DNA of 64,000 nt, from NCBI RefSeq assembly GCF_002251385.1, contig NZ_NPJJ01000018.1, positions 186,001 to 250,000 on the forward strand, in the 5' to 3' direction. The position numbers and the translations under genes are program-made. Source of the stretch: Prevotella sp. P5-108. Lineage in GTDB: Bacteria > Bacteroidota > Bacteroidia > Bacteroidales > Bacteroidaceae. The notes under the pieces were generated by a model. It searched no databases, was not told where the DNA came from, and saw only the letters and a program-made list of their open reading frames with translations. Shown here piece after piece: positions 7,857 to 16,419 of this stretch; position 1 is the first letter of the stretch; every line of letters begins with the position of its first letter.

Positions 7857-9392
7857 ATGAGTTTAACCCGTATAGCAAGCATGGCTTTTTTGCCGCGACA
7901 GAAGAGTCTTGAGAAGCATTTTACCACTCCTGACGAGCTGCAGGAACGTGTACTCAGATATCTTATCTCCAAGGGAAAGAATACCGAATATGGCGCCAGC
8001 CATCACTTCGATGAGATAAGAACTTATACAGATTTTGCCGCCAATATTCCCGTCAATACTTACGAAGAGCTGAAAGGCGATATAGACCGTATGCGTCATG
8101 GTGAGAAGAACGTGCTGTGGCCCGGTACCGTCAAGTGGTACGCCAAGTCATCCGGAACCACCAACGACAAGAGCAAGTTCATCCCCGTCTCTGCCGACGG
8201 ACTCAAGAACGTCCATTATCAGGGCGGCACCGACGTCGTGGCCATGTATCTCCAGAACAACCCCAACTCCCGCCTCTTCGACGGCAAGGGCCTGATACTC
8301 GGAGGCAGCCACTCACCCAACTACAATCTCAGCGGATCGCTCGTGGGCGACCTCTCCGCCATACTGATTGAGAATATCAATCCTCTGGTCAACCTCGTGC
8401 GAGTGCCCCAGAAGAAGACGGCGCTGCTGTCCGACTTCGAGGTGAAGCGCGACCTCATCGCCCGCGAGACGATGCACAAGAATGTCACCAACCTTTCGGG
8501 CGTGCCCAGCTGGATGATGTCTGTGCTGGTGCGCGTGCTCGAGCTTACCGGCAAGCAGCACATCAACGAAGTATGGCCCAACCTTGAGGTCTTTTTCCAT
8601 GGCGGCATAGCCTTTACCCCTTACCGCAAGCAGTACGAGCAGATTATCACATCGCCCGGCATGCACTATATGGAGACTTACAACGCCAGTGAGGGATTTT
8701 TTGGCATCCAGAACGACCCCTCCGACCCATCGATGCTGCTCATGCTCGACTACGGCGTCTATTACGAGTTTATCCCCATGGACGAGTTTGGCACCGACCG
8801 CCCCACCGTCCTGCCATTGAGTGGGGTAGAGGTAGGCCGCAACTACGCCATGCTTATCTCCACCTCCTGCGGACTGTGGCGTTACCTCATCGGCGATACC
8901 GTCCAGTTCACCTCCACACGCCCTTACAAGTTTGTCATCACCGGCCGCACCAAGTATTTCATCAATGCCTTCGGCGAGGAGCTTATCATGGACAATGCCG
9001 AGAAGGGCCTCCAGTATGCCTGCGAGCAGACTGGCGCCCAGGTGAGCGAGTATACCGCCGCCCCAGTCTATATGGACGCCCGTGCCAAGTGCCGCCACCA
9101 GTGGCTCATCGAGTTCAGCCGTCAGCCCGACAGCCTCGACCATTTCGCCCATGCCCTCGACGAGCGTCTGCAGCAGCTCAACAGCGACTATGAGGCCAAG
9201 CGCTTCCACGACATCACCCTCCAGCATCTCGAGGTCATCGAGGCGCGCCAGGGACTCTTCAACGACTGGCTCAAGGCCAAAGGCAAGCTGGGCGGACAGC
9301 ACAAGGTGCCCCGTCTGAGCAACAGCCGCAAAAATCTCGACGAACTGCTTCAACTTAACGGTAACAACAAGTCAAACGACAATGATAAATAA
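7857..9392 (+). CDS. GH3 auxin-responsive-promoter family acyl-adenylating protein
   Basis: A 511-residue protein of the GH3 branch of the adenylate-forming superfamily. The nucleotide-binding loop is SSGTTNDKSKFIPVS (~residues 98-112), followed by the motifs YNASEGFFGIQ and LWRYLIGDTVQFTS, and the hinge TGRTKYFINAFGEEL before the C-terminal domain. Plant members conjugate amino acids to acyl acids; bacterial substrates are unknown. There is no signal peptide, so it is cytosolic. It begins the + strand run: its last 11 nt overlap the next gene, which suggests translational coupling. Confidence 0.9.
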   Translation: MSLTRIASMAFLPRQKSLEKHFTTPDELQERVLRYLISKGKNTEYGASHHFDEIRTYTDFAANIPVNTYEELKGDIDRMRHGEKNVLWPGTVKWYAKSSGTTNDKSKFIPVSADGLKNVHYQGGTDVVAMYLQNNPNSRLFDGKGLILGGSHSPNYNLSGSLVGDLSAILIENINPLVNLVRVPQKKTALLSDFEVKRDLIARETMHKNVTNLSGVPSWMMSVLVRVLELTGKQHINEVWPNLEVFFHGGIAFTPYRKQYEQIITSPGMHYMETYNASEGFFGIQNDPSDPSMLLMLDYGVYYEFIPMDEFGTDRPTVLPLSGVEVGRNYAMLISTSCGLWRYLIGDTVQFTSTRPYKFVITGRTKYFINAFGEELIMDNAEKGLQYACEQTGAQVSEYTAAPVYMDARAKCRHQWLIEFSRQPDSLDHFAHALDERLQQLNSDYEAKRFHDITLQHLEVIEARQGLFNDWLKAKGKLGGQHKVPRLSNSRKNLDELLQLNGNNKSNDNDK

Positions 9393-11346
9393 GAGGTTTA
9401 CGCCTGTCAGCCGCTGCGCCTTTGCCGCGGTTGTCGCCATAGTGCTTCTGACGGTCATGGCGGCGTGTGCCCGCATGGGCCAGCCCGACGGCGGATGGTA
9501 CGACGAGACCCCGCCCCGCATACTCTCTGCCAGCCCCGCAGACAAGTCGGTCAATGTCAGCAGCAAGAAGATATACATCAACTTCGACGAGTATATCCAG
9601 ATAGAGAACGCACAGGAGAAGGTCATCGTGTCGCCGCCCCAGATGGAGCAGCCCGACATCAAGAGCCAGGGCAAGCGCATCATGGTACAGCTCCGCGACA
9701 CGCTCCAGCCCAATGTCACCTACACCGTAGACTTCTCTGATGCCATCACCGACATTACCGAGAACAATCCTCTGGGCAACTACACCTACAGCTTCTCCAC
9801 CGGCGAGGCCATCGACACCATGGAGGTCGCTGGCTATGTGGTCGATGCCCAGAACCTCGAGCCCGTCAAGGGCATCCTCGTGGGCCTCTATGCCAACCTG
9901 GCCGACAGCGCCTTCACCACGCTGCCTATGGCGCGCGTGGCCCGCACCGACGCCACCGGACGCTTTGTCGTCAAGGGTGTAGCCCCCGGCAGCTACCGTG
10001 TCTACGCCCTCGAAGACGCCGACGGCAACTTCCTTTACAACCAGAAGAGCGAGAAGATGGCCTTCGACACCGCAGTTGTGGTGCCCACCTTCAAGCAGGA
10101 CATCCGCCAGGATACCATCTGGCGCGACTCGCTCCACATCGACTCCATCATCCAGGTCGGCTACACCCATTTCCTCCCCGACGACCTGGTGCTCCGGGCC
10201 TTCACCACCACCCTTACCGACCGCTATCTGGTCAAGACCGACCGTACCCAGGCCGACCGTTTCACCCTCTTCTTCAGCTACGGCGACAGCCTGCTGCCCC
10301 GCGTGCGTGGCCTCAATTTCGACGCTACCCACTCGCTCATAACCGAGGCCAGCGAGCGCCGCGACACCGTCACCTACTGGCTACGCGACACCGCTCTCGT
10401 CAATCAGGACACCCTGCGCATGGAGCTCCAGTACCAGATGACCGACACCACCGGCGTGCTCACCCTCCAGACCGATACCCTCGAGCTGCTCGCCAAGACC
10501 CCCTATGCCCAGCGCATCAAGGACAAGCAGAAGAAGCGCGACGACTGGCAGAAGGTGCAGGACAAGGCCAAGAAGCGGGGCAAGCCCTATCTCGAGGTGA
10601 TGCCCCCCGAGGCCCTCGAGGTCAAGTATGAAAGCGTATCGCAGACCGACCCCGACCGCAATATCCGCTTCACCCTCGCCGCGCCTGTAGCCCGCATCGA
10701 TACCAGCCTCATCCATCTCTACGCCAAGGTCGACACCGCCTGGTATCAGTCGCGCTTCATGCTCAGAGAGGTTCAGGGCGAGCCCCGTACCTACGAGATA
10801 GTGGGCGAGTGGCGCCCCGACCGCGAGTACAGCCTCGAGGTCGACAGCATCGCCTTCACCGACATCTACGGGCGTGTCTCCACGTCCAAGAAGATAGGCT
10901 TCAAGGTCCATTCGCTCGACGACTACGGCTCGCTCTTCGTCAACATCGCAGGCATGGAGGGCCGCAGCGTCATCTGTCAGCTCCTCAATATGCAGGACGC
11001 CCCGGTCAAGGAGGTCACCACCACCACCGGCACCGCCGAGTTCTTCTATGTCAAGCCCGATACCTACTATCTGCGCATGATAGTCGATGCCAACGCCAAC
11101 GGGCGCTGGGACACCGGCGACTACGCCACCCTCCAGCAGCCCGACGAGGTCTACTACTATCCCGAAGAGATAGTCTGCAAGGCCAAGTGGGACATCACCC
11201 AAGCCTGGAACCCCACTGCGCGCGAGCTCTACCGCCAGAAGCCCGCCAAGCTCATCAAGCAGCGCAGCGAGACCCGCCGCAAGACTGTAGGCCGCAATGC
11301 CCAGCGTGCCAAGAATATGGGCATACCCTATAATCCCAATATGTGA
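9382..11346 (+). CDS. Ig-like domain lipoprotein
   Basis: A 654-residue protein with a signal peptide and lipobox (LLTVMAAC, Cys ~29), so probably an outer-membrane lipoprotein. An N-terminal bacterial Ig-like (Big_5/SbsA-type) domain follows: TPPRILSASPADKSVNVS, then IYINFDEYIQIENA. Next is a carboxypeptidase-regulatory-like beta domain (GYVVDAQNLEPVKGILVGLY), then long beta-rich sequence with a Lys/Arg-rich helical insert around residue 375-400. The Arg/Lys-rich C-terminus (RRKTVGRNAQRAKNMG) is typical of this Bacteroidetes family. The function is unknown; its position between GH3 and DUF3108 genes suggests an envelope role. Confidence 0.85.
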   Translation: MINKRFTPVSRCAFAAVVAIVLLTVMAACARMGQPDGGWYDETPPRILSASPADKSVNVSSKKIYINFDEYIQIENAQEKVIVSPPQMEQPDIKSQGKRIMVQLRDTLQPNVTYTVDFSDAITDITENNPLGNYTYSFSTGEAIDTMEVAGYVVDAQNLEPVKGILVGLYANLADSAFTTLPMARVARTDATGRFVVKGVAPGSYRVYALEDADGNFLYNQKSEKMAFDTAVVVPTFKQDIRQDTIWRDSLHIDSIIQVGYTHFLPDDLVLRAFTTTLTDRYLVKTDRTQADRFTLFFSYGDSLLPRVRGLNFDATHSLITEASERRDTVTYWLRDTALVNQDTLRMELQYQMTDTTGVLTLQTDTLELLAKTPYAQRIKDKQKKRDDWQKVQDKAKKRGKPYLEVMPPEALEVKYESVSQTDPDRNIRFTLAAPVARIDTSLIHLYAKVDTAWYQSRFMLREVQGEPRTYEIVGEWRPDREYSLEVDSIAFTDIYGRVSTSKKIGFKVHSLDDYGSLFVNIAGMEGRSVICQLLNMQDAPVKEVTTTTGTAEFFYVKPDTYYLRMIVDANANGRWDTGDYATLQQPDEVYYYPEEIVCKAKWDITQAWNPTARELYRQKPAKLIKQRSETRRKTVGRNAQRAKNMGIPYNPNM

Positions 11347-11353
11347 TAACAAT

Positions 11354-12163
11354 ATGAAAAAGTATAGAATCCTTATGGCATCACTGATGATGGTCATGGC
11401 TGTAGCAGCCCATGCCCAGTGTGCCTTCCACAACGACGCCTTCAAGTCGGGTGAGTTCCTCACCTACAACCTCTACTACAACTGGCAGTTTGTATGGGTC
11501 AAGGCCGGCAACGCCTCGATGTCTACCGTCCAGAGCCGCTACAACGGCCACCCCGCCTATCGTGCCAGCCTCACTACGCGTGGCAACAACCGTGTCGACC
11601 AGATGTTTGTGCTCCGCGACACGCTTCTCTGCTACAGTTCGCTCGACATGGAGCCCCTCTACTTCCGCAAGGGAGCCCGCGAGGGCAAGCGCTACGGCGT
11701 AGATGAGGTCTTCTACTCCTACCACGACGGCAAGGTCAAGCTGCGCCAGCACCAGCTCACCAGCAGTGGCGAGCACCTATGGGCCCACCGCACCGTCTCC
11801 CACTGTGTCTACGATATGCTCAATATCTTCCTGCGTGCCCGCTCGTTCAATCCCGAGGGCTGGAAGTCTGGCCACGAGATAGATTTCCCCATTGCCGACG
11901 GCAAGAACATCAGCCCCGCGCGTCTGCGCTATTCGGGCAAGGTCAAAATCAAGGCCGACAATGGTATCAAATACCGCTGTCTCAAGCTCTCTTACCTCGA
12001 GAAGGAAGACGGCAAGTACAAGCGCATCGTAGACTTCTATGTTTCCGATGACAAGAACCACATCCCCGTGCGCCTCGACATGTTTCTCAAGTTCGGTGCA
12101 GCCAAGGCGTTCCTCGTGAGCATGAAGGGACTGCGCAATCCGGTCACCTCAGTCGTAAGATAA
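11354..12163 (+). CDS. DUF3108 domain-containing exported protein
   Basis: A 269-residue protein with a signal peptide cleaved after VAAHAQ ([21 protein letters not shown]). The mature part begins with [20 protein letters not shown] and continues as the beta-sheet pattern of DUF3108 ([36 protein letters not shown]). The start is the ATG at 11354, 5 nt after the previous stop; an upstream in-frame ATG at 11297 lies inside the neighbour. It is periplasmic or surface exposed, with no known enzyme activity. It is probably co-transcribed with the Ig-like lipoprotein and mutS. Confidence 0.85.
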   Translation: MKKYRILMASLMMVMAVAAHAQCAFHNDAFKSGEFLTYNLYYNWQFVWVKAGNASMSTVQSRYNGHPAYRASLTTRGNNRVDQMFVLRDTLLCYSSLDMEPLYFRKGAREGKRYGVDEVFYSYHDGKVKLRQHQLTSSGEHLWAHRTVSHCVYDMLNIFLRARSFNPEGWKSGHEIDFPIADGKNISPARLRYSGKVKIKADNGIKYRCLKLSYLEKEDGKYKRIVDFYVSDDKNHIPVRLDMFLKFGAAKAFLVSMKGLRNPVTSVVR

Positions 12164-12168
12164 CCGCT

Positions 12169-14832
12169 ATGGCAAAAGACGACAAGGGGCTCACCCCGAT
12201 GATGAAGCAGTTCTTCTCCCTCAAGGCCAAGCACCCTGAGGCGCTGATGCTCTTCCGCTGCGGCGACTTCTACGAGACCTACTGCGAAGACGCCGTCACC
12301 GCCTCGCGCATACTGGGCATCACCCTCACGCGCCGCAACAACGGCGGCCAGGCAGGCAGCATGGAGATGGCAGGCTTCCCCCATCATGCCCTTGATACCT
12401 ATCTGCCCAAACTCATCCGAGCCGGCAAGCGCGTGGCCATCTGCGACCAGCTCGAAGACCCCAAGAAGAAGCGTGAACAGCTCAAGGGAAAGAAGGGACT
12501 CACCGAGATGGACAAGATGGTGAAGCGTGGCATCACTGAGCTCGTCACCCCAGGTGTGGCGATGGGCGACAACGTGCTCAACTATCGCGAAAACAACTTC
12601 CTGGCTGCAGTCCACTTCGGCAAGACATCATGTGGAGTCAGCTTTCTCGATATCTCTACCGGCGAGTTCCTTACCGGCGAGGGCAATTATGACTATGTAG
12701 AGAAACTCTTGGGCAACTTCCAGCCCAAGGAGGTGCTCTACGACCGCGCCCGCAAGACCGACTTCGAGACGCGGTTTGGCAACCGCTACTGCGTCTTCGA
12801 GCTCGACGACTGGGTGTTTACCGAGCAGACTGCCCGGCAGAAGCTCCTGGGCCATTTTGCCACCAAGTCGCTCAAGGGATTTGGCGTAGACCATCTCCAC
12901 AACGGCGTCATAGCCGCCGGAGCCATCATGCAGTATCTCGAGATTACCCAGCACACCCATATCGGCCACATCACCTCTCTGGCCCGCCTCGAGGAAGAGA
13001 AGTATGTGCGCCTCGACGGCTTCACCATACGCTCGCTCGAACTGCTCCAGCCCATGCAGGAAGACGGGCGTTCGCTGCTCGATGTCATCGACCGCACCGT
13101 CACCCCTATGGGCAGCCGCATGCTGCGACGCTGGCTGGTCTTCCCGCTCCGCAATATCGACCCCATACGCAAGCGGCTCGACATGGTCGACTGCTTCTTC
13201 CGTTCCCCCGACTTCCGCATGCTGGTCAATGACCAGCTCCATCGCATAGGCGACCTCGAGCGCATCGTCTCCAAGGTGGCAGTGGGCCGCGTATCGCCCC
13301 GCGAGGTGGTCCAGCTCAAGCACGCCCTCGTGGCGATCGAGCCCATCAAGGACGCCTGCTCCCACTCCGACAATGTCACCCTGCAGCGCATCGGCGAGCA
13401 GCTCAATCTCTGCGAGAGCCTGCGACAGCGCATAGAGAGCGAGATACAGCCCGACCCGCCACAGCTCGTGGCCAAGGGCGACGTGATAGCCACTGGCTAC
13501 AGCGCCGAGCTCGACGACCTGCGCAACATATCGCACAACGGCAAGGAGTATCTCATGCAGATTCAGGAGCGCGAGATTGAGCAGACGGGCATCACCTCGC
13601 TCAAGGTGGGCTACAACAATGTGTTCGGCTACTACCTCGAGGTGCGCAACACCTTCAAGGACCGCGTGCCTGCCGAGTGGGTGCGCAAGCAGACGCTGGC
13701 ACAGGCTGAGCGCTACATTACCCAGGAGCTCAAGGAGTACGAAGAGAAGATTCTGGGCGCCGACGAGAAGATTCTCGCCCTCGAGCAGCAGCTCTTCGCC
13801 GAGCTCATCTCGGCCATGCAGGAGTTCATCCCCCAGATACAGATCAACGCCAACCTCATCGCCCAGCTCGACTGCCTCATGGGCTTTGCCAAGGTGGCCG
13901 AAGACAATCACTACGTGCGCCCGGTGGTCGACGACAGCCTGGAGCTCGACATACGCCAGGGCCGACACCCCGTGATAGAGCAGCAACTGCCCGTGGGCGA
14001 GCGCTTCGTGCCCAACGATATCTATCTCGACGACGACAAGCAGCAGATAATCATCATCACCGGACCCAATATGGCCGGAAAAAGCGCTCTGCTGCGTCAA
14101 ACCGCCCTCATAGTACTGTTGGCCCAGGTGGGATGCTACGTGCCCGCAGAGAGCGCGAAAATAGGCTTGGTGGACAAAATTTTCACCCGAGTGGGTGCGT
14201 CAGACAATATTTCGCTCGGCGAGTCCACTTTTATGGTCGAAATGACCGAGGCTGCCAACATACTCAACAATGTCACCGAGCGCTCGCTGGTGCTCTTCGA
14301 CGAACTGGGGCGTGGCACCTCTACCTACGACGGCATCAGCATAGCCTGGGCCATCGTCGAGTACCTCAACCAGAATGCCAAGGGACGCCCACGCACGCTC
14401 TTTGCCACCCACTATCATGAGCTCAACGAGATGGAGCGCCAGCTCCCCGCCATACGCAACTACAATGTGAGCGTCAAGGAGGTCGGCGACAAGGTTATCT
14501 TCCTGCGCAAGCTCGTGCCCGGTGGCAGCGAGCACTCCTTCGGTATCCATGTGGCAGAGATAGCCGGCATGCCCAAGAGCATCGTGCGCCGCGCCAAGGT
14601 TATCCTCAAGCAGCTCGAAGCCGACGGGGCAAGCGTGGGCAACGCCGATGCCGCCGCCATCAAGCACATAGGCGATGACCGCGAGGGCATGCAGCTCAGC
14701 TTCTTCCAGCTCGACGACCCGGTGCTCTCGCAAATCCGCGACGAGATACTGGGGCTCGACATCAACAACCTTACGCCCGTCGAGGCGCTCAACAAGCTCA
14801 ACGAAATCAAGAAGATACTCAAGGGCAAGTAG
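12169..14832 (+). CDS. mutS: DNA mismatch repair protein MutS
   Basis: A full-length MutS of 887 residues. The N-terminal mismatch-binding motif is [10 protein letters not shown] (~residues 30-40, with the intercalating Phe). Connector, lever and clamp domains follow. The ABC-type ATPase has Walker A GPNMAGKS (~residues 635-642), signature [13 protein letters not shown] and Walker [18 protein letters not shown]. It recognises mispairs in the cytoplasm and starts repair. It begins 5 nt after the DUF3108 gene. The last 45 nt of the gene are duplicated at 16289-16333. Confidence 0.97.
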   Translation: MAKDDKGLTPMMKQFFSLKAKHPEALMLFRCGDFYETYCEDAVTASRILGITLTRRNNGGQAGSMEMAGFPHHALDTYLPKLIRAGKRVAICDQLEDPKKKREQLKGKKGLTEMDKMVKRGITELVTPGVAMGDNVLNYRENNFLAAVHFGKTSCGVSFLDISTGEFLTGEGNYDYVEKLLGNFQPKEVLYDRARKTDFETRFGNRYCVFELDDWVFTEQTARQKLLGHFATKSLKGFGVDHLHNGVIAAGAIMQYLEITQHTHIGHITSLARLEEEKYVRLDGFTIRSLELLQPMQEDGRSLLDVIDRTVTPMGSRMLRRWLVFPLRNIDPIRKRLDMVDCFFRSPDFRMLVNDQLHRIGDLERIVSKVAVGRVSPREVVQLKHALVAIEPIKDACSHSDNVTLQRIGEQLNLCESLRQRIESEIQPDPPQLVAKGDVIATGYSAELDDLRNISHNGKEYLMQIQEREIEQTGITSLKVGYNNVFGYYLEVRNTFKDRVPAEWVRKQTLAQAERYITQELKEYEEKILGADEKILALEQQLFAELISAMQEFIPQIQINANLIAQLDCLMGFAKVAEDNHYVRPVVDDSLELDIRQGRHPVIEQQLPVGERFVPNDIYLDDDKQQIIIITGPNMAGKSALLRQTALIVLLAQVGCYVPAESAKIGLVDKIFTRVGASDNISLGESTFMVEMTEAANILNNVTERSLVLFDELGRGTSTYDGISIAWAIVEYLNQNAKGRPRTLFATHYHELNEMERQLPAIRNYNVSVKEVGDKVIFLRKLVPGGSEHSFGIHVAEIAGMPKSIVRRAKVILKQLEADGASVGNADAAAIKHIGDDREGMQLSFFQLDDPVLSQIRDEILGLDINNLTPVEALNKLNEIKKILKGK
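14781..14825 (+). repeat. Direct repeat, copy 1 (mutS 3' end)
   Basis: 45 nt identical to 16289-16333. This copy encodes the conserved MutS C-terminal sequence [13 protein letters not shown] within the intact gene. The match extends to 51 nt with one mismatch. Confidence 0.95.
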
Positions 14833-14849
14833 ATTTGCCCCATCCAGAA

Positions 14850-14880
14850 AGGCAGTGCTCAGAGGCGCTGCCTCTTTTCT
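14850..14880 (+). terminator. Intrinsic terminator after mutS
   Basis: AGGCAGTGC (14850-14858) pairs with GCGCTGCCT (14865-14873, one G-U), followed by CTTTTCT. It lies 17 nt past the mutS stop. Confidence 0.7.
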
Positions 14881-14905
14881 GCCCCTCTCCCGATGGGTCG
14901 CTGTC

Positions 14906-15094
14906 TCCACCGCTCTGCCCGTTTCTGCCGTCGTGCAGACTGCCATCGACACCATCCTTCTCTCTATATCCACCGCTCAGCCCACCATCGCCCCATCCCT
15001 TCTCTCTATCTCCACCGCTCTGCCCACCATCGTCACCATTTTTCTTTCATTCTCCACCACTCTGCTATCCATCTCTGTGGGCATGGGAATGGCC
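14906..15094. repeat. TCCACCGCTC repeats at 63, 42 and 42 nt
   Basis: The core TCCACCGCTCWGCCC starts at 14906, 14969, 15011 and (as TCCACCACTC) 15053. The intervals of 63, 42 and 42 are all multiples of 21. The half-units share CACCATCCTTCTCTCTAT. No gene was recognised in this gap (14833-15519). Confidence 0.75.
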
Positions 15095-15197
15095 TCTGCT
15101 GCGCCCGAGGGCGTCTTGGCGCGGCTGGAGACCATGTCTGTCGGCTTCTGTTAACAATCTTTCACCCCCCCCGTTAACTCTATTTCACTTAATTGGT

Positions 15198-15228
15198 TTG
15201 GTGGTGTCGCTGTTAACCACTTACTTTG
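15198..15228 (+). promoter_or_regulatory. Possible promoter upstream of the 22-nt array
   Basis: A TTG at 15198-15200, a 20-nt spacer and TTACTTTG at 15221-15228 (one mismatch from TAnnTTTG). Transcription from here would run through the 22-nt array at 15291-15378 before the gene at 15520. Confidence 0.35.
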
Positions 15229-15290
15229 CAAATGTCATCATCTTCATCGGGTTAGTCGTTACCGATGCCGAGACGGAGATGGACTCGGCT

Positions 15291-15378
15291 GGCTCGTGAC
15301 GTATGATACGAGGCCACGTGCCTATTGATACGAGCGCTCGTAACAAATGATACGTGAGCACGTGACGTAAGGCACGAG
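15291..15378. repeat. Four perfect-period 22-nt units, same type as 1943-2030
   Basis: Units start at 15291, 15313, 15335 and 15357. The consensus is close to GCWCGTGACNTATGATACGA, and a CCGCC follows the last unit, just as at 2031. The array lies 140 nt before the frameshifted secreted-protein gene. Confidence 0.85.
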
Positions 15379-15519
15379 CCGCCAGCGGTGGTCAGCACGC
15401 GGGCCAAAGCCCTTACGCCGGCGCCGTCTGTCATGGCGCGCCCCGCAGACCATGAAGCGCGGGGCATGGAAGTCATTGGAAAGGTTATCCTAATATTCAC
15501 CCTTAAAACTGAAACAACA

Positions 15520-16240
15520 ATGAAAAAGTCGATTTTGTGTTTGCTGTTTGCCATTGCCGCTATGGCGTGGGCAAACGATGCTGCGGCGCAGCAGTGTAAG
15601 AAAAAGGTGACTCTCAGAGTGGAGTCGACTGTAGCCCAAGGGCAAGATGCCCCCACGGTGGCTGCTCAACAAGGTGACGCCGGCGCAGTATGACACGCTC
15701 GTGGCGCTCAACCGCCTCTGCATGGTAGACTACTCGATGCTCAAGGGCTATAAGGTGACGCCACAGATGGTGGAGAAGGTGATGGGCCAGGCACGCAAAT
15801 ATATACGCGAGGCTATGGACCGCCATGATGGCGTGGTGCCTCGCGTGGGGTGGACGGCCCTCGTCACGAAGACGCTCACTACGTGGAGCGACAAGACAGA
15901 AAAGGGCACCCGCACGGTGGAATATCTGGTAGGCTCGTCGGCCGACGGCTATGATGTCCATCTGCTGCTGCGTGCCACCCTGCAGCGCGACCGCCAGACG
16001 GGTGGTTACCGCTCTGTGGCTTACGAACTGGTGCCTTACAGCGTGCAGGGCATGCCTGTCGATGTCAAGAGTCCTCGCGTCTATGCTGGCGGAACCACTC
16101 CCGCCGCTCAGCTGGAGTGGGGCAAGGATGGCAAGTCTCCTTACTATGCCGTTAACGCCATTCTGGACTTTACCGACCCTCTCGGAGCCAAACACCGTGA
16201 GCAGATAAACGTAAGCGTCGCTCTCTGTCTTGGCAGATAG
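15520..16240 (+). pseudogene. Secreted protein gene broken by a one-base frameshift
   Basis: The ATG at 15520 begins a clear signal peptide (MKKSILCLLFAIAAMAWA, cleavage near AAAQ), and the frame continues for ~57 codons before stopping. A second frame, offset by one base, is open through 16240. Its residues (WLLNKVTPAQYDTLVALNRL onward, about 190) look like an ordinary globular protein. Removing one C from the five-C run at 15650-15654 joins the two halves as GQDAPRWLLNKV. So the gene is a recent pseudogene, a phase-variable gene or a sequencing error. No family was recognised. It lies between two copies of the mutS 3' end. Confidence 0.7.
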
Positions 16241-16288
16241 GCTGCTGCAACGAGCCACGGGGGCGCCACATCGGCAGCCTGCCCTTGC

Positions 16289-16333
16289 CGAGGCGCTCAA
16301 CAAGCTCAACGAAATCAAGAAGATACTCAAGGG
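16289..16333 (+). repeat. Direct repeat, copy 2 (mutS 3' end relic)
   Basis: 45 nt identical to 14781-14825. Read in frame it gives [18 protein letters not shown] and a TAA stop, so it is a relic of a MutS C-terminus without the rest of the gene. It lies 1508 bp downstream of the true mutS end. Confidence 0.95.
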
Positions 16334-16359
16334 GAAGTAACTATCGGCTCCCCATATAC

Positions 16360-16402
16360 GCCAAAATCCCATACCTTGGAAGTAAGGTATGGGATTTTTG
16401 GC
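16360..16402. terminator. Bidirectional terminator
   Basis: GCCAAAATCCCATACCTT (16360-16377) pairs with 16384-16402 around a 6-nt loop, and the stem carries A/T runs on both sides. It sits between the + strand pseudogene and the minus-strand SUMF1 gene, so it can end both transcripts. Confidence 0.85.
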
Positions 16403-16419
16403 ATATATTGCGCGGCCCG

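Noticed and set aside
12628..14100. 490-codon minus-strand frame inside mutS
   Set aside because: Antisense shadow; mutS is intact on the other strand.
14835..15299. Pro/Ser-rich 154-codon frame after mutS
   Set aside because: It begins in the mutS terminator and follows the TCCACCGCTC repeats. It has no recognisable domain.
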